In this document: piece after piece, positions 1 through 7,543 of the stretch
Layout: every line of letters begins with the position of its first letter
How positions within the stretch are numbered: position 1 is the first letter of the stretch
Made by a program: the position numbers and the translations under genes
The notes under the pieces: model-generated
What the model was told of the DNA's origin: nothing
The model's database searches: none
Seen by the model: the letters and a program-made list of their open reading frames with translations, nothing else
Source of the DNA: Porphyrobacter sp.
Lineage (GTDB): Bacteria; Pseudomonadota; Alphaproteobacteria; Sphingomonadales; Sphingomonadaceae
Length of the DNA: 20,147 bases
NCBI GenBank assembly: GCA_018991295.1
Contig: JAGKSZ010000034.1
Coordinates: forward strand, 1 to 20,147
Direction: 5' to 3'

Positions 1-57
1 GCCTCCCCACCCGGCCACCAATAGTACCACTATGTTATGGTGGCCGGGCGGGGAGGC
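1..57. repeat. Long nested inverted repeat upstream of bchI
   Basis: Bases 1-20 and 38-57 are complementary at 19 of 20 positions (A9 opposite C49 is the only mismatch), giving a very GC-rich 20-bp stem. Inside the 17-base loop, ATAGT (21-25) and ACTAT (29-33) form a second small stem, so the element is a nested hairpin. No T-run follows it on the + strand, so it is not a classical intrinsic terminator for + strand transcripts. It could terminate a gene reading leftwards or act as an mRNA-stabilising or insulating structure at the boundary before bchI. The sequence left of base 1 is not available to decide this. Confidence 0.75.
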
Positions 58-106
58 GGGGCGGGAGGTCTACCGGTTCACGCCACTGAACCGCGCAAGC
101 AAAAAC

Positions 107-137
107 TGTCAGGCCAGCTTGTCACTTTAGCTTGTCC
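107..137. promoter_or_regulatory. 13-bp-periodic direct repeats before bchI, candidate regulator site
   Basis: TGTC occurs at 107, 120 and 133, exactly 13 bp apart. The last two copies lie in a perfect 8-bp direct repeat AGCTTGTC (116-123 and 129-136). The first two copies also form TGTC-N10-GTCA, one base away from the TGT-N12-ACA site bound by the photosynthesis repressor PpsR/CrtJ. It ends 31 bases before the bchI start. Seen directly: the repeats. Inferred: a regulatory role. The match to the PpsR site is imperfect, so the regulator is uncertain. Confidence 0.3.
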
Positions 138-168
138 AAACCCATCCAAAGGTCCACAAGCATACGGA

Positions 169-1170
169 ATGGCACGCTTCCCCTTCTCCGCAATCGTCGG
201 TCAGGACGAAATGAAACAGGCCCTGCTGATCGCGGCGGTGGACCCGAGCATTGGCGGGGTGATGGTGTTTGGCGACCGCGGCACCGGGAAAAGCACCGCC
301 GCCCGCGCGCTCGCAGGGCTGATGCCGCCGATCATCGCCGCCGATGGCTGCCCCTATGGCGCCTCGAAGGAGGATCAGGCCCGCTACCCGGACATTTGCG
401 GACAGGGCAAGCTGGTCAAGCGCCCCGTTCCCTTCGTCGATATGCCCCTCGGCGCGACCGAGGACCGGGTGATCGGCAGCCTCGATCTCGAACGCGCGCT
501 GCGTTCGGGCGAAAAGGCCTTCGAACCCGGACTGCTCGCCAAGGCCCACCGGGGCTTCCTTTATATCGACGAGATCAACCTGCTCGAAGATCACCTGGTC
601 GATCTGCTGCTCGATGTGGCAGCCTCGGGCGAAAATGTGGTCGAGCGCGAAGGGCTTTCGGTCCGTCACCCGGCCAAATTCGTGCTGATCGGCTCAGGAA
701 ATCCGGAGGAAGGGGAGCTGCGCCCGCAGTTGCTCGATCGTTTCGGCCTTTCGGTCGAAGTGCGCACGCCCAAGGATATCGACACCCGCATCGCCATCAT
801 GAAACTGGTGGCCGAGAACGAGGCGGATCCGCAGGGCTTTGCAGCGCGCTGGGCGGCTGAGGATGACAAGATCCTTGCGCGCATCGCCAAGGGCAAGACG
901 CGGCTGGCCAAGCTGACCCCCGGCGATGATGTGCTGCGCGATGCGGCCGAACTGTGCCTTGCCGTGGGCGCGGATGGCCTGCGCGGAGAACTCACGCTGA
1001 TGCGCGCCGCCCGCGCGCTGGCGGCGCTGGAGGGCGCGAAGAAGGTCACCCGCAAGCATCTGATCGCCATTGCCCCATCCGCGCTGCGCCACCGGCTGCG
1101 GCGCGATGTGCTGGACGAGACCGGCTCCACAGTGCGCATCACCCGGGCGATCACCGAGCTGTTCGGATGA
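169..1170 (+). CDS. bchI: Magnesium chelatase ATPase subunit I (BchI)
   Basis: AAA+ ATPase subunit of the cytoplasmic magnesium chelatase, which with BchD and BchH inserts Mg2+ into protoporphyrin IX, the first committed step to bacteriochlorophyll. The 333-residue product has Walker A GDRGTGKST (residues 35-43), Walker B LYIDEIN (131-137) and the sensor/arginine-finger region GSGNPEEGELRPQLLDRFG (175-193), all typical of BchI. The frame is open upstream to an ATG at 37, but the 44 extra residues are unlike the family, and they overlap a hairpin and a repeat. The ATG at 169 gives the expected MARFPFSAIVGQ start and normal length. No strong Shine-Dalgarno is visible there. Its stop overlaps the bchD start by ATGA, so the two are likely translationally coupled. 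Confidence 0.97.
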   Translation: MARFPFSAIVGQDEMKQALLIAAVDPSIGGVMVFGDRGTGKSTAARALAGLMPPIIAADGCPYGASKEDQARYPDICGQGKLVKRPVPFVDMPLGATEDRVIGSLDLERALRSGEKAFEPGLLAKAHRGFLYIDEINLLEDHLVDLLLDVAASGENVVEREGLSVRHPAKFVLIGSGNPEEGELRPQLLDRFGLSVEVRTPKDIDTRIAIMKLVAENEADPQGFAARWAAEDDKILARIAKGKTRLAKLTPGDDVLRDAAELCLAVGADGLRGELTLMRAARALAALEGAKKVTRKHLIAIAPSALRHRLRRDVLDETGSTVRITRAITELFG

Positions 1171-2873
1171 CGCCTGCGCCCGCCGATCCGCTGGAAGATG
1201 CGGTGCTGGCGGCGCGGCTCTTCGCTCTGGCGCCCACCACCTTCAAGGGGCTGAACCTGCGCGGCTCGGCCCCTGCACGCGAGGCATTGGTGGCCGCCTT
1301 GGGCAAAGCCGTGCCGCTGCGCCGCCTGCCCGGCCATGTCGATGATGAACGCCTGCTGGGCGGGATCGATCTTGCCTCCAGCCTCGCCGCTGGACGCCCG
1401 GTCCGCCAGACCGGCCTGATCGAGGAGGCCCGCGGCGGGGCACTGATTGCGGGGATGGCTGAACGGATGGACCCCAGCATCGCCGGGCGGCTGGCGCAGG
1501 CATTGGATGAAGGCGGCACCGCGCTGGTCTTGCTCGACGATGCCGTGGAGCCCGACGATGCCCCGCCCGCCAGCCTCACCGAACGCCTCGCCTTCGCCTG
1601 CGACCTTGCCCATTCGCGCCGCTGGCAGGATGTGGTGCTGGAAGGGGCCTGCGGGAGCCTTGCAGCGGTCCAGCCTTTGAGCGATGCCGACCTCAGGGCG
1701 CTGGCCGCCACGGCCGAGGCGCTGGGGGTGGACTCCTTGCGCGCCCTGATCTTCGCTGGCGAGGCCGCGCGCGGGCTTGCAGCACTTGCCGGACGCTCGG
1801 TTACCGACAATTCCGATCTTGCCGGCGCAGTCCGCCTTGTGCTCGCCCCGCGGGCCACGCGCCTGCCGCCGTCTGAACACGATGCCCCGCCCGAGGAGCC
1901 CCCACCCCCGCCCCCCGACAGCGAGCAAGGTGATCCCTCGGACAGCGAGAGCCAGCAGCAATCCGATCCGGACCTGTCCGAACTGCTGGTCGAAGCAGCC
2001 AAGGCGGCGATCCCGGCAGGGCTGCTCGATCAGCTTGCCAGTGGCAAGGCCCCGCGCCGCGCCACATCCAGCGGGACCGGGCAAAAGCGCAAGGCCGCCA
2101 CCCGCGGCAAGCCTCTGGGGGCAAGGCCGGGAATGCCGCGCGGCGGGCACAAGCTGGCACTGATCGATTCCCTGCGCGCTGCCGTGCCCTGGCAGGCGGT
2201 CAGGCGCAGGGAACTGGGCGAAAGCCCCGCCCGCCCACCCCCCAGCGGCATCATAATGCGCAAGGAAGACCTGCGCATCCGCCGCTTCGAGGAACGCGCC
2301 GCCCGCGTCACGATCTTTGCCGTCGATGCCAGCGGATCGGCAGCAGCGGCGCGGCTGGCCGAGGCGAAAGGCGCGGTCGAACTGATGCTGGGGCAGGCCT
2401 ATGTCACCCGTTCCGAAGTCGCGCTGGTCGCCTTTCGGGGCACGGGTGCAGAACTGATCCTGCCCCCCACCCGCTCGCTCACCCGCGCGCGGCGCACACT
2501 GGCAGAACTGCCGGGCGGCGGGGGCACGCCGCTGGCGCTGGGCCTCAATGCCGCGCGCGAAGTGGCAGAAGCCGTGATCGCAAAGGGGCGCAGCGCCGCA
2601 TTGGTCATCCTCACCGATGGCAGAGCCAACATCGCCGCCGATGGCTCTGCGGGCCGCCCGCAAGCAAAGGACGATGCCGAAGCCGCCGCCAAGGCCATTG
2701 CACTGCGCGGCATCGATAGCCTCGTGATCGACATTTCCGCCCGGCCGGGGCCCGAAGGCGCGGCGCTCGCCGCTGCTTTGGGCGGGCGCTTCCTCGCTCT
2801 GCCCCGGGCCGATGCGCGGATGCTGCAAGCCGCGATCAACGCGGTCCAGCCCTCTGCGGCCAGGGCGGCATGA
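1167..2873 (+). CDS. bchD: Magnesium chelatase subunit D (BchD)
   Basis: Second AAA+ family subunit of magnesium chelatase; it forms the I:D motor complex that drives Mg2+ insertion by BchH. The 568-residue protein has an N-terminal AAA-like domain (about 1-230) without a P-loop, as expected for BchD, which does not itself hydrolyse ATP. An acidic, proline-rich linker follows (about 232-272, with six consecutive prolines). The C-terminal von Willebrand A domain (about 380-560) has MIDAS residues D387-x-S-x-S (DASGS), T454 in GGGTPL and D484 in TDGRAN. The start overlaps the bchI stop by 4 bp and the stop overlaps the bchO start by 4 bp, so the operon is tight. Confidence 0.96.
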   Translation: MTPAPADPLEDAVLAARLFALAPTTFKGLNLRGSAPAREALVAALGKAVPLRRLPGHVDDERLLGGIDLASSLAAGRPVRQTGLIEEARGGALIAGMAERMDPSIAGRLAQALDEGGTALVLLDDAVEPDDAPPASLTERLAFACDLAHSRRWQDVVLEGACGSLAAVQPLSDADLRALAATAEALGVDSLRALIFAGEAARGLAALAGRSVTDNSDLAGAVRLVLAPRATRLPPSEHDAPPEEPPPPPPDSEQGDPSDSESQQQSDPDLSELLVEAAKAAIPAGLLDQLASGKAPRRATSSGTGQKRKAATRGKPLGARPGMPRGGHKLALIDSLRAAVPWQAVRRRELGESPARPPPSGIIMRKEDLRIRRFEERAARVTIFAVDASGSAAAARLAEAKGAVELMLGQAYVTRSEVALVAFRGTGAELILPPTRSLTRARRTLAELPGGGGTPLALGLNAAREVAEAVIAKGRSAALVILTDGRANIAADGSAGRPQAKDDAEAAAKAIALRGIDSLVIDISARPGPEGAALAAALGGRFLALPRADARMLQAAINAVQPSAARAA

Positions 2874-3751
2874 GCGCGCTGGGCTGGGACCGCGAAGGGC
2901 TGATCTGGCCGCACCGCGAAGCCAGCGCCTTTATCGAGGCCGGACGCACGCGCTGGCACGTGCAGCGCATGGGGGCCGGCAAGCCGCTGCTGCTGCTTCA
3001 CGGCACCGGTGCCTCGGTCCATTCGTGGCGCGGCTTGATGCCGCTGCTTGCGCGCGATCACGAAGTCATCGCGCTCGATCTGCCGCGCCACGCCTTCACC
3101 ACCGGGCACGATGCCTATGCCATGAGCCTGCCTGCGATGGCCCGCGAAGTGGCGGGCTTGCTGGCAAGGTTAGGAGTGACACCGCAGGCGATCATCGGCC
3201 ATTCGGCAGGGGCGGCAATTGCCCTGCAACTGGCGCTGGATCACGCCTATGCTGGCCCGATCGTCGGCCTCAGCGCGGCGCTGCGCCCCTTCCCCGGCGC
3301 GATGGCGCAGATTTTCCCCGCCATCGCCAAAACCCTGTTCGTCAATCCGCTGGTCCCGCGCATCTTTACCGGCAGCATCGATCTGGTTGGCGGGGCAGAA
3401 CGGTTCATGTGGCGCTCCACCCACTCGCGCCTCGATCGCGAAGGGCTGGCCTGTTACCGCACGCTGCTCAAGCACCCCGGCCATGCAGGAGGGGCGCTGG
3501 CGATGATGGCAAACTGGGACCTGCCTGCCTTGCGCGAACGGATGGGCGATGTGCGCAACCGGGTGCTGCTGGTTCACGGTGCCAACGACCCCGCGATCCC
3601 GCCCGACTGGGCACGCGATGCAGCCCGCTGGCTGCCCAATGCGCGGCTGGAACTTCTCCCCGGCCTCGGCCATTTGGCCCATGAGGAAGCCCCCGATCAG
3701 GCCGCAGCCCACATCAACGCCTTCCTCGCAGGGCAGCATCAGGAGGGTTAG
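2870..3751 (+). CDS. bchO: Alpha/beta hydrolase associated with magnesium chelatase (BchO)
   Basis: Alpha/beta-hydrolase fold protein of 293 residues that accompanies bchI and bchD in most purple-bacterial photosynthesis clusters. Its reaction is not established; a role linked to magnesium chelation is assumed from conservation of the neighbourhood. Visible motifs: oxyanion strand LLLHGTGAS (41-49), nucleophile elbow GHSAG with Ser112, acid D240 in HGANDPAIPP, and catalytic His268 in GLGHLAHEE. The triad is therefore complete. The start ATG overlaps the bchD stop. The family name rests on sequence and on the I-D-O order together. Confidence 0.92.
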   Translation: MSALGWDREGLIWPHREASAFIEAGRTRWHVQRMGAGKPLLLLHGTGASVHSWRGLMPLLARDHEVIALDLPRHAFTTGHDAYAMSLPAMAREVAGLLARLGVTPQAIIGHSAGAAIALQLALDHAYAGPIVGLSAALRPFPGAMAQIFPAIAKTLFVNPLVPRIFTGSIDLVGGAERFMWRSTHSRLDREGLACYRTLLKHPGHAGGALAMMANWDLPALRERMGDVRNRVLLVHGANDPAIPPDWARDAARWLPNARLELLPGLGHLAHEEAPDQAAAHINAFLAGQHQEG

Positions 3752-3755
3752 CGCC

Positions 3756-3911
3756 ATGAACTACGGCTGGATCGAAATCGTGCTGTTTTACGGCGGAGCG
3801 ATCAGCTTTGGCGTGTGGCAATGGCTCAAGATGGACCGGATGCTCAAGCAGACCCGCGCTGAAAAGGCAGCCAGGGAAGCGGCCGAGCGCGACAGCGACA
3901 ACCCCGGTTAG
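3756..3911 (+). CDS. 51-residue single-pass membrane protein after bchO
   Basis: A small ORF starting 4 bases after the bchO stop, with an excellent Shine-Dalgarno AGGAGGG (3741-3747) eight bases before its ATG. The SD lies within the last codons of bchO, so it is probably cotranscribed. The product has one hydrophobic segment (about residues 6-24, IEIVLFYGGAISFGVWQWL) and then a charged, helix-prone tail rich in K, R, E and A. The function is unknown. Position and RBS suggest a conserved small membrane partner of the bacteriochlorophyll operon, perhaps an assembly or anchoring factor, but nothing in the sequence shows that. Confidence 0.8.
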   Translation: MNYGWIEIVLFYGGAISFGVWQWLKMDRMLKQTRAEKAAREAAERDSDNPG

Positions 3912-3943
3912 GGCGGTTGCCTTTGCGCCGCGAAGGGGCAAGA

Positions 3944-6943
3944 ATGGCTCTGGAGGGGGGCTGTGGAATGGCTTACGGCTGGGGAACTCGGCATCAGGCA
4001 ACGCGCACGCCTGCGCGCCCCTTGATGCTGCGGCGCTGGGGAGTGTCGGCTGCGGCGCTCATGCTGGCGCTGGGCACGCCCGCCCCGCTTTTGGCGCAAG
4101 TCCCGCAGGCTGAACCCACTGCTGCCCAGCGCGCCAAGCTCGATGCCATGTTCGCTGCCGCCGATGCGCTTGATGAAGGCGCCGATCCGGCCGCCTATCG
4201 CCGCGCTTTTGAAGAGGTTCTGGCATTTGGCCGCACGCTCTATCCGGCCGATCATCCCGAACTGGCGTGGATCGAATCCGAACAGGCCACCGCCGATTAT
4301 CTGCAAGGCGACATCAAGGGCGCCGAAGCCCGGCTGGCGCGGCTCGCTCCGGTGCTTGATGCTGCCATCATCGCACGCCCGGACGAACCGCAATGGCGCG
4401 AGCGGCGGATGCTGATGGCCAATGCGCAAGTCGTGATCTACCTCACCTTGAGCGAGTTTGCCCGCGCCACAGTGCTGGCCGAACAGGTGCTGGCATGGCG
4501 GCTCGATCAGGCAGGCGGCCCCGGCGGCAGCGCGAAGCCCAGCACCGAATTATCGGCAGCGTGGTCCAATCTTGCCAACGCCCAGATCCGCAATGGCGAG
4601 ACCGAGCGCGCGATCGCCAGTGTGCGCGAGGCGATCGCGATCAACCGCCGGCTCGATCCGATCCCGGTCAATGCCGCGCCGCACTTCGCCAATCTTACCA
4701 CCTTCCTCTATGCCGCCGGACGCCTTGAGGAGGCTGCCGAGGAAGGCCGCCGCAATCAGGCGCTGCTCGAAAGCTTCCTGCCCGCGCGCCATCCCTTCCT
4801 TGCCGTCAACCTCAACACGCTGGCCCGCGTGCTGGCCGATCTCGGGCGGCTTGAGGAAGCCGAAAGCGTCGCCCGCAAGGGGCTCGACATGGCCTATGCG
4901 AGCTTCGGAGAAAGCCAGCAGACGCTGTCCTATCTGGCAACGCTGGCCCATGTGCTGACACTGAACGGCAAGGCCGAGGAGGCCGAGGTGCTGGCCCGCG
5001 CCGCTGGCGAAAAGATGGCGCGCGATCTGGGGCCGGAGGCGGATCGTTCTCTGCTGGCGCGCGATACGCTGGCACAAGCCCTGCTCGAAGGGGGCAAATC
5101 CGCCGACGCCCTGGCTGAACTTGCGGCCGTTTCGGCCATCCGCAGTGCGCGCTATCCGGCACACCACCGCGAACGGATCGACGGAGAGGACAGGCTGGCG
5201 CTGGCCGCGCTTGAAGCAGGCGATGCGGCCCGCGCCCGCGCCGTGCAGCAGGGGGCGCAGGGCCTTCGCCAAGGCAGCGGCGCGGGCGATGATGGCGCAG
5301 CTGTGGTGGGCGAGGCGCGGCTGGCACTGTTCGAGGCGCTGGCGGGCGATCTGCCGGGCGGCCTTGCCCGTGCGCAGGCCGCCGCAAGCCGGCTCGACAA
5401 GCGCCTGCGCGAACTGGAAGCGGGCGGCGCACGGCGATCGGGGCTCGACCGGCAATTGCGCGGCGGCTTTGGCTGGGCGCTTGAGGCGAGCGCATTGGCA
5501 GGCGATGTGGCGCAATCCTTCGTGCTGGCCCAGCCCGTGGTCGAAGGCGCTGCCGGGATCACTGCGCGGGCGGCGGCGCGCCGGATGGCGGCGCTCGATC
5601 CGGCCAAGGCGGCACTTCTGCGCGAGCGGCAGGATGCCGCCCTTGCCTTGCAGACCCTGCTCGATCGGCAATTGCGGCTGGCCGGGCTTGGCGCCGCGCC
5701 CGAACGGCTGACGGCGCTGGAGGCCGAACGGGCAGCGGCGGCGCAACGCTTCGAGGCGGCGGCGGCCCAGCTTGCAGAGGCCGCGCCCGAACTTGCCACT
5801 GGCGAGGCGAACCAGCGGCTTACCCTTGCCGCAGCGCAGGCCATGCTGGGGCCAGACGAGGCGCTGCTTATGGTTGCGCCGGGGCCGCAGGGACTGGTGA
5901 TCATTGCCGCCACCGCCAGCGATGCCGCCGTGGTCCGCCATGGCTCCAGCCGCCGCGCCGCCGCGCTGGTGCGTGCCCTTCGCAAAGGGCTGGAACAACC
6001 CGGCGGCTTCGATCACGCCGCCAGCACCGAATTGCGCGCAATGGTCCTTCCCGATGCGATCACGAAAGTGATCGGCGGGCGCGAACGCCTGCTGATTTCG
6101 GCGGGCGGTGTGTTTTCATCCTTGCCCTTTGCGGTGTTGGCAGAGGGCACGGCGCAGCGTCCGGGCTGGCTGATCGAGGATCACGCGCTGGTCACCCTGC
6201 CTTCGCTTGCAACCCTGCGGCAGGCCCGCCGCCCCGATACAGCACCGCGCCTGCGCGGCTATCTGGCGCTGGGGGCGCCGCTGCTGGAGAGTGTCCGCCC
6301 GGTCCAGCTTGCCGCCAATTCCGCCCCGTTCCGATCGGCGGAAAATGCACAGCGTCTGGCTGACCTGCCCCCGCTTCCGGCAGCCGCGGGCGAATTGCAG
6401 GCGCTCGGCAAGGCGCTCGGGGCGCGCACTAGCCGGGTGCTAACCGGTGCCGAGGCGACCGAGGCAGCACTGCTGGCCACTGACCTTGCCGAAATCGATG
6501 TGCTGGCGCTGTCGACCCATGGGCTGGTTGCAGGCGAACTTGACGGGCTGGATGCGCCCGCGCTGGTGCTGACCCCGTCCCCCGGCGCGGATGGCGGCGA
6601 CGGGCTGCTGACCATGGAGGAAATCATGGACCTGCGTCTTGCAGGCGCATGGGTGGTGCTTTCGGCCTGCAACACGGCGGCAGGATCGGGCGCGGATGGC
6701 AGCGGGCTTGCAGGCCTTGCGCGCGCGTTCCTGCATGCAGGTGCTGGCAATCTGCTGGTATCGCATTGGGCCGTGCGCGACGATGTTGCCGCGCGGCTCT
6801 CAACCGCGACACTGGCGCGCTATGCCGAAGGCCGCGATCCGGCACAGGCATTGCGCAGCGCGATGCTGGCGATGGCAAGCGGGCGCGCCGCCGAACTGCG
6901 CGATCCGGCGCTGTGGGCGCCATTCGTGTTCGTAGGGCGCTGA
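3944..6943 (+). CDS. Exported TPR-CHAT domain protein, putative caspase-like protease
   Basis: About 999 residues. The N-terminus has a basic stretch followed by a hydrophobic signal segment (WGVSAAALMLALGTPAPLLA), predicting export. Helical TPR-like repeats of about 42 residues cover roughly residues 100-450 (for example GRLEEAEEGRRNQALLES-type and GRLEEAESVARKGLDMAYAS units), followed by an alanine-rich helical stretch. The C-terminal CHAT domain (about 700-999) has the putative dyad His859 in STHGL and Cys909 in LSACNTA, and ends in the typical ALWAPFVFVG. CHAT domains belong to the caspase/separase clan of cysteine peptidases; the substrate is unknown. The start is uncertain: ATG 3944 has AAGGGG five bases upstream, ATG 3968 has GGAGG further away, and ATG 4025 would begin right at the signal core. 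It follows the small membrane ORF by 32 bases and could share the bch transcript. Confidence 0.88.
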   Translation: MALEGGCGMAYGWGTRHQATRTPARPLMLRRWGVSAAALMLALGTPAPLLAQVPQAEPTAAQRAKLDAMFAAADALDEGADPAAYRRAFEEVLAFGRTLYPADHPELAWIESEQATADYLQGDIKGAEARLARLAPVLDAAIIARPDEPQWRERRMLMANAQVVIYLTLSEFARATVLAEQVLAWRLDQAGGPGGSAKPSTELSAAWSNLANAQIRNGETERAIASVREAIAINRRLDPIPVNAAPHFANLTTFLYAAGRLEEAAEEGRRNQALLESFLPARHPFLAVNLNTLARVLADLGRLEEAESVARKGLDMAYASFGESQQTLSYLATLAHVLTLNGKAEEAEVLARAAGEKMARDLGPEADRSLLARDTLAQALLEGGKSADALAELAAVSAIRSARYPAHHRERIDGEDRLALAALEAGDAARARAVQQGAQGLRQGSGAGDDGAAVVGEARLALFEALAGDLPGGLARAQAAASRLDKRLRELEAGGARRSGLDRQLRGGFGWALEASALAGDVAQSFVLAQPVVEGAAGITARAAARRMAALDPAKAALLRERQDAALALQTLLDRQLRLAGLGAAPERLTALEAERAAAAQRFEAAAAQLAEAAPELATGEANQRLTLAAAQAMLGPDEALLMVAPGPQGLVIIAATASDAAVVRHGSSRRAAALVRALRKGLEQPGGFDHAASTELRAMVLPDAITKVIGGRERLLISAGGVFSSLPFAVLAEGTAQRPGWLIEDHALVTLPSLATLRQARRPDTAPRLRGYLALGAPLLESVRPVQLAANSAPFRSAENAQRLADLPPLPAAAGELQALGKALGARTSRVLTGAEATEAALLATDLAEIDVLALSTHGLVAGELDGLDAPALVLTPSPGADGGDGLLTMEEIMDLRLAGAWVVLSACNTAAGSGADGSGLAGLARAFLHAGAGNLLVSHWAVRDDVAARLSTATLARYAEGRDPAQALRSAMLAMASGRAAELRDPALWAPFVFVGR

Positions 6944-6946
6944 TCG

Positions 6947-7543
6947 TCAGTCGAACACGACATAAAACCGGGATGGGGCACGCCCGCTGTTGACGATTTC
7001 GATGCGGTGGCGCTGGGTGTAAAGCGGCAGCCAGCGGCAGGTGACCGAGCCTTGTTCGGCGCGGCACACCTCGCGGTCGGTCTGATCGCGGACCATCAGG
7101 CGCGGGGTTGATCCTTCCGCAACCTTGACCACGATCCGCGCCGCCCGCCCACCAAGAAAGGTCTGGTTGAGCTGCGTCATCGCCCCCGGCTGCAGCGCCA
7201 CGGATCGCCATGCAGGCCCTAGCGCACGGCCCCGGAAGGGCGCGGCATCGGCAGGCAGGTGCGTGCGCCAGCGATCCTGCGCGGCAGCATCGGCCTCGGT
7301 CTGGGCGCGGGGGGCAAGCCGATCGAGCCGCAGCGCAGCCTCAGCCAGTGCCGCAGGATCGCCGCGTGCCTCGGCGCGGTCGGCCAGCAGCAGCGCCTCG
7401 GCCAGCTGCTCGGCGCGGCCTTCGGCTTGGGCTTCAGGCACAGGCGCAGCGGCGCTGATCGGCGCATCGGCGGCCCCGCAGCCTGCCAGCGTCAGCGCCA
7501 GCAGTGCCGCAGAAAGCCAGATGGAGCCCGCCCGCCCGTTCAT
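6947..7543 (-). CDS. Putative lipoprotein encoded with a two-component system
   Basis: A 198-residue protein with a lipoprotein signal peptide: hydrophobic segment 8-20 and lipobox TLAGC with the lipidated Cys22. An Ala/Glu/Arg-rich helical segment (about 36-95) comes next. A C-terminal beta-rich domain (about 110-198) contains QTFLGGRAARIVVKVAEG, two cysteines (C160, C169) that could form a disulfide, and the end SRFYVVFD. The shape recalls pre-peptidase C-terminal (PPC-like) beta-sandwich domains, but the match is weak. The start overlaps the kinase stop by ATGA, so it is the third gene of the regulator operon and may be a periplasmic accessory or sensor component. Its stop lies 3 bp from that of the convergent CHAT gene. 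Confidence 0.8.
   Translation of the reverse strand: MNGRAGSIWLSAALLALTLAGCGAADAPISAAAPVPEAQAEGRAEQLAEALLLADRAEARGDPAALAEAALRLDRLAPRAQTEADAAAQDRWRTHLPADAAPFRGRALGPAWRSVALQPGAMTQLNQTFLGGRAARIVVKVAEGSTPRLMVRDQTDREVCRAEQGSVTCRWLPLYTQRHRIEIVNSGRAPSRFYVVFD

Noticed and set aside
37..168. N-terminal extension of bchI from the ATG at 37
   Set aside because: It would start within the hairpin arm and add residues foreign to BchI; the ATG at 169 gives the family-typical start.
666..2828. 720-residue open frame on the minus strand across bchI and bchD
   Set aside because: It lies antisense to two well-identified genes; the product is low-complexity in Arg, Gly and Ala with no recognisable domain, as expected in GC-rich DNA.
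4550..6016. 488-residue minus-strand frame inside the CHAT gene
   Set aside because: Antisense shadow of the TPR region; no RBS, no domain, and composition typical of reversed high-GC codons.
3944..6943. CRISPR type III-E (Craspase-like) TPR-CHAT peptidase
   Set aside because: The protein has an export signal, and no cas genes or array are present.
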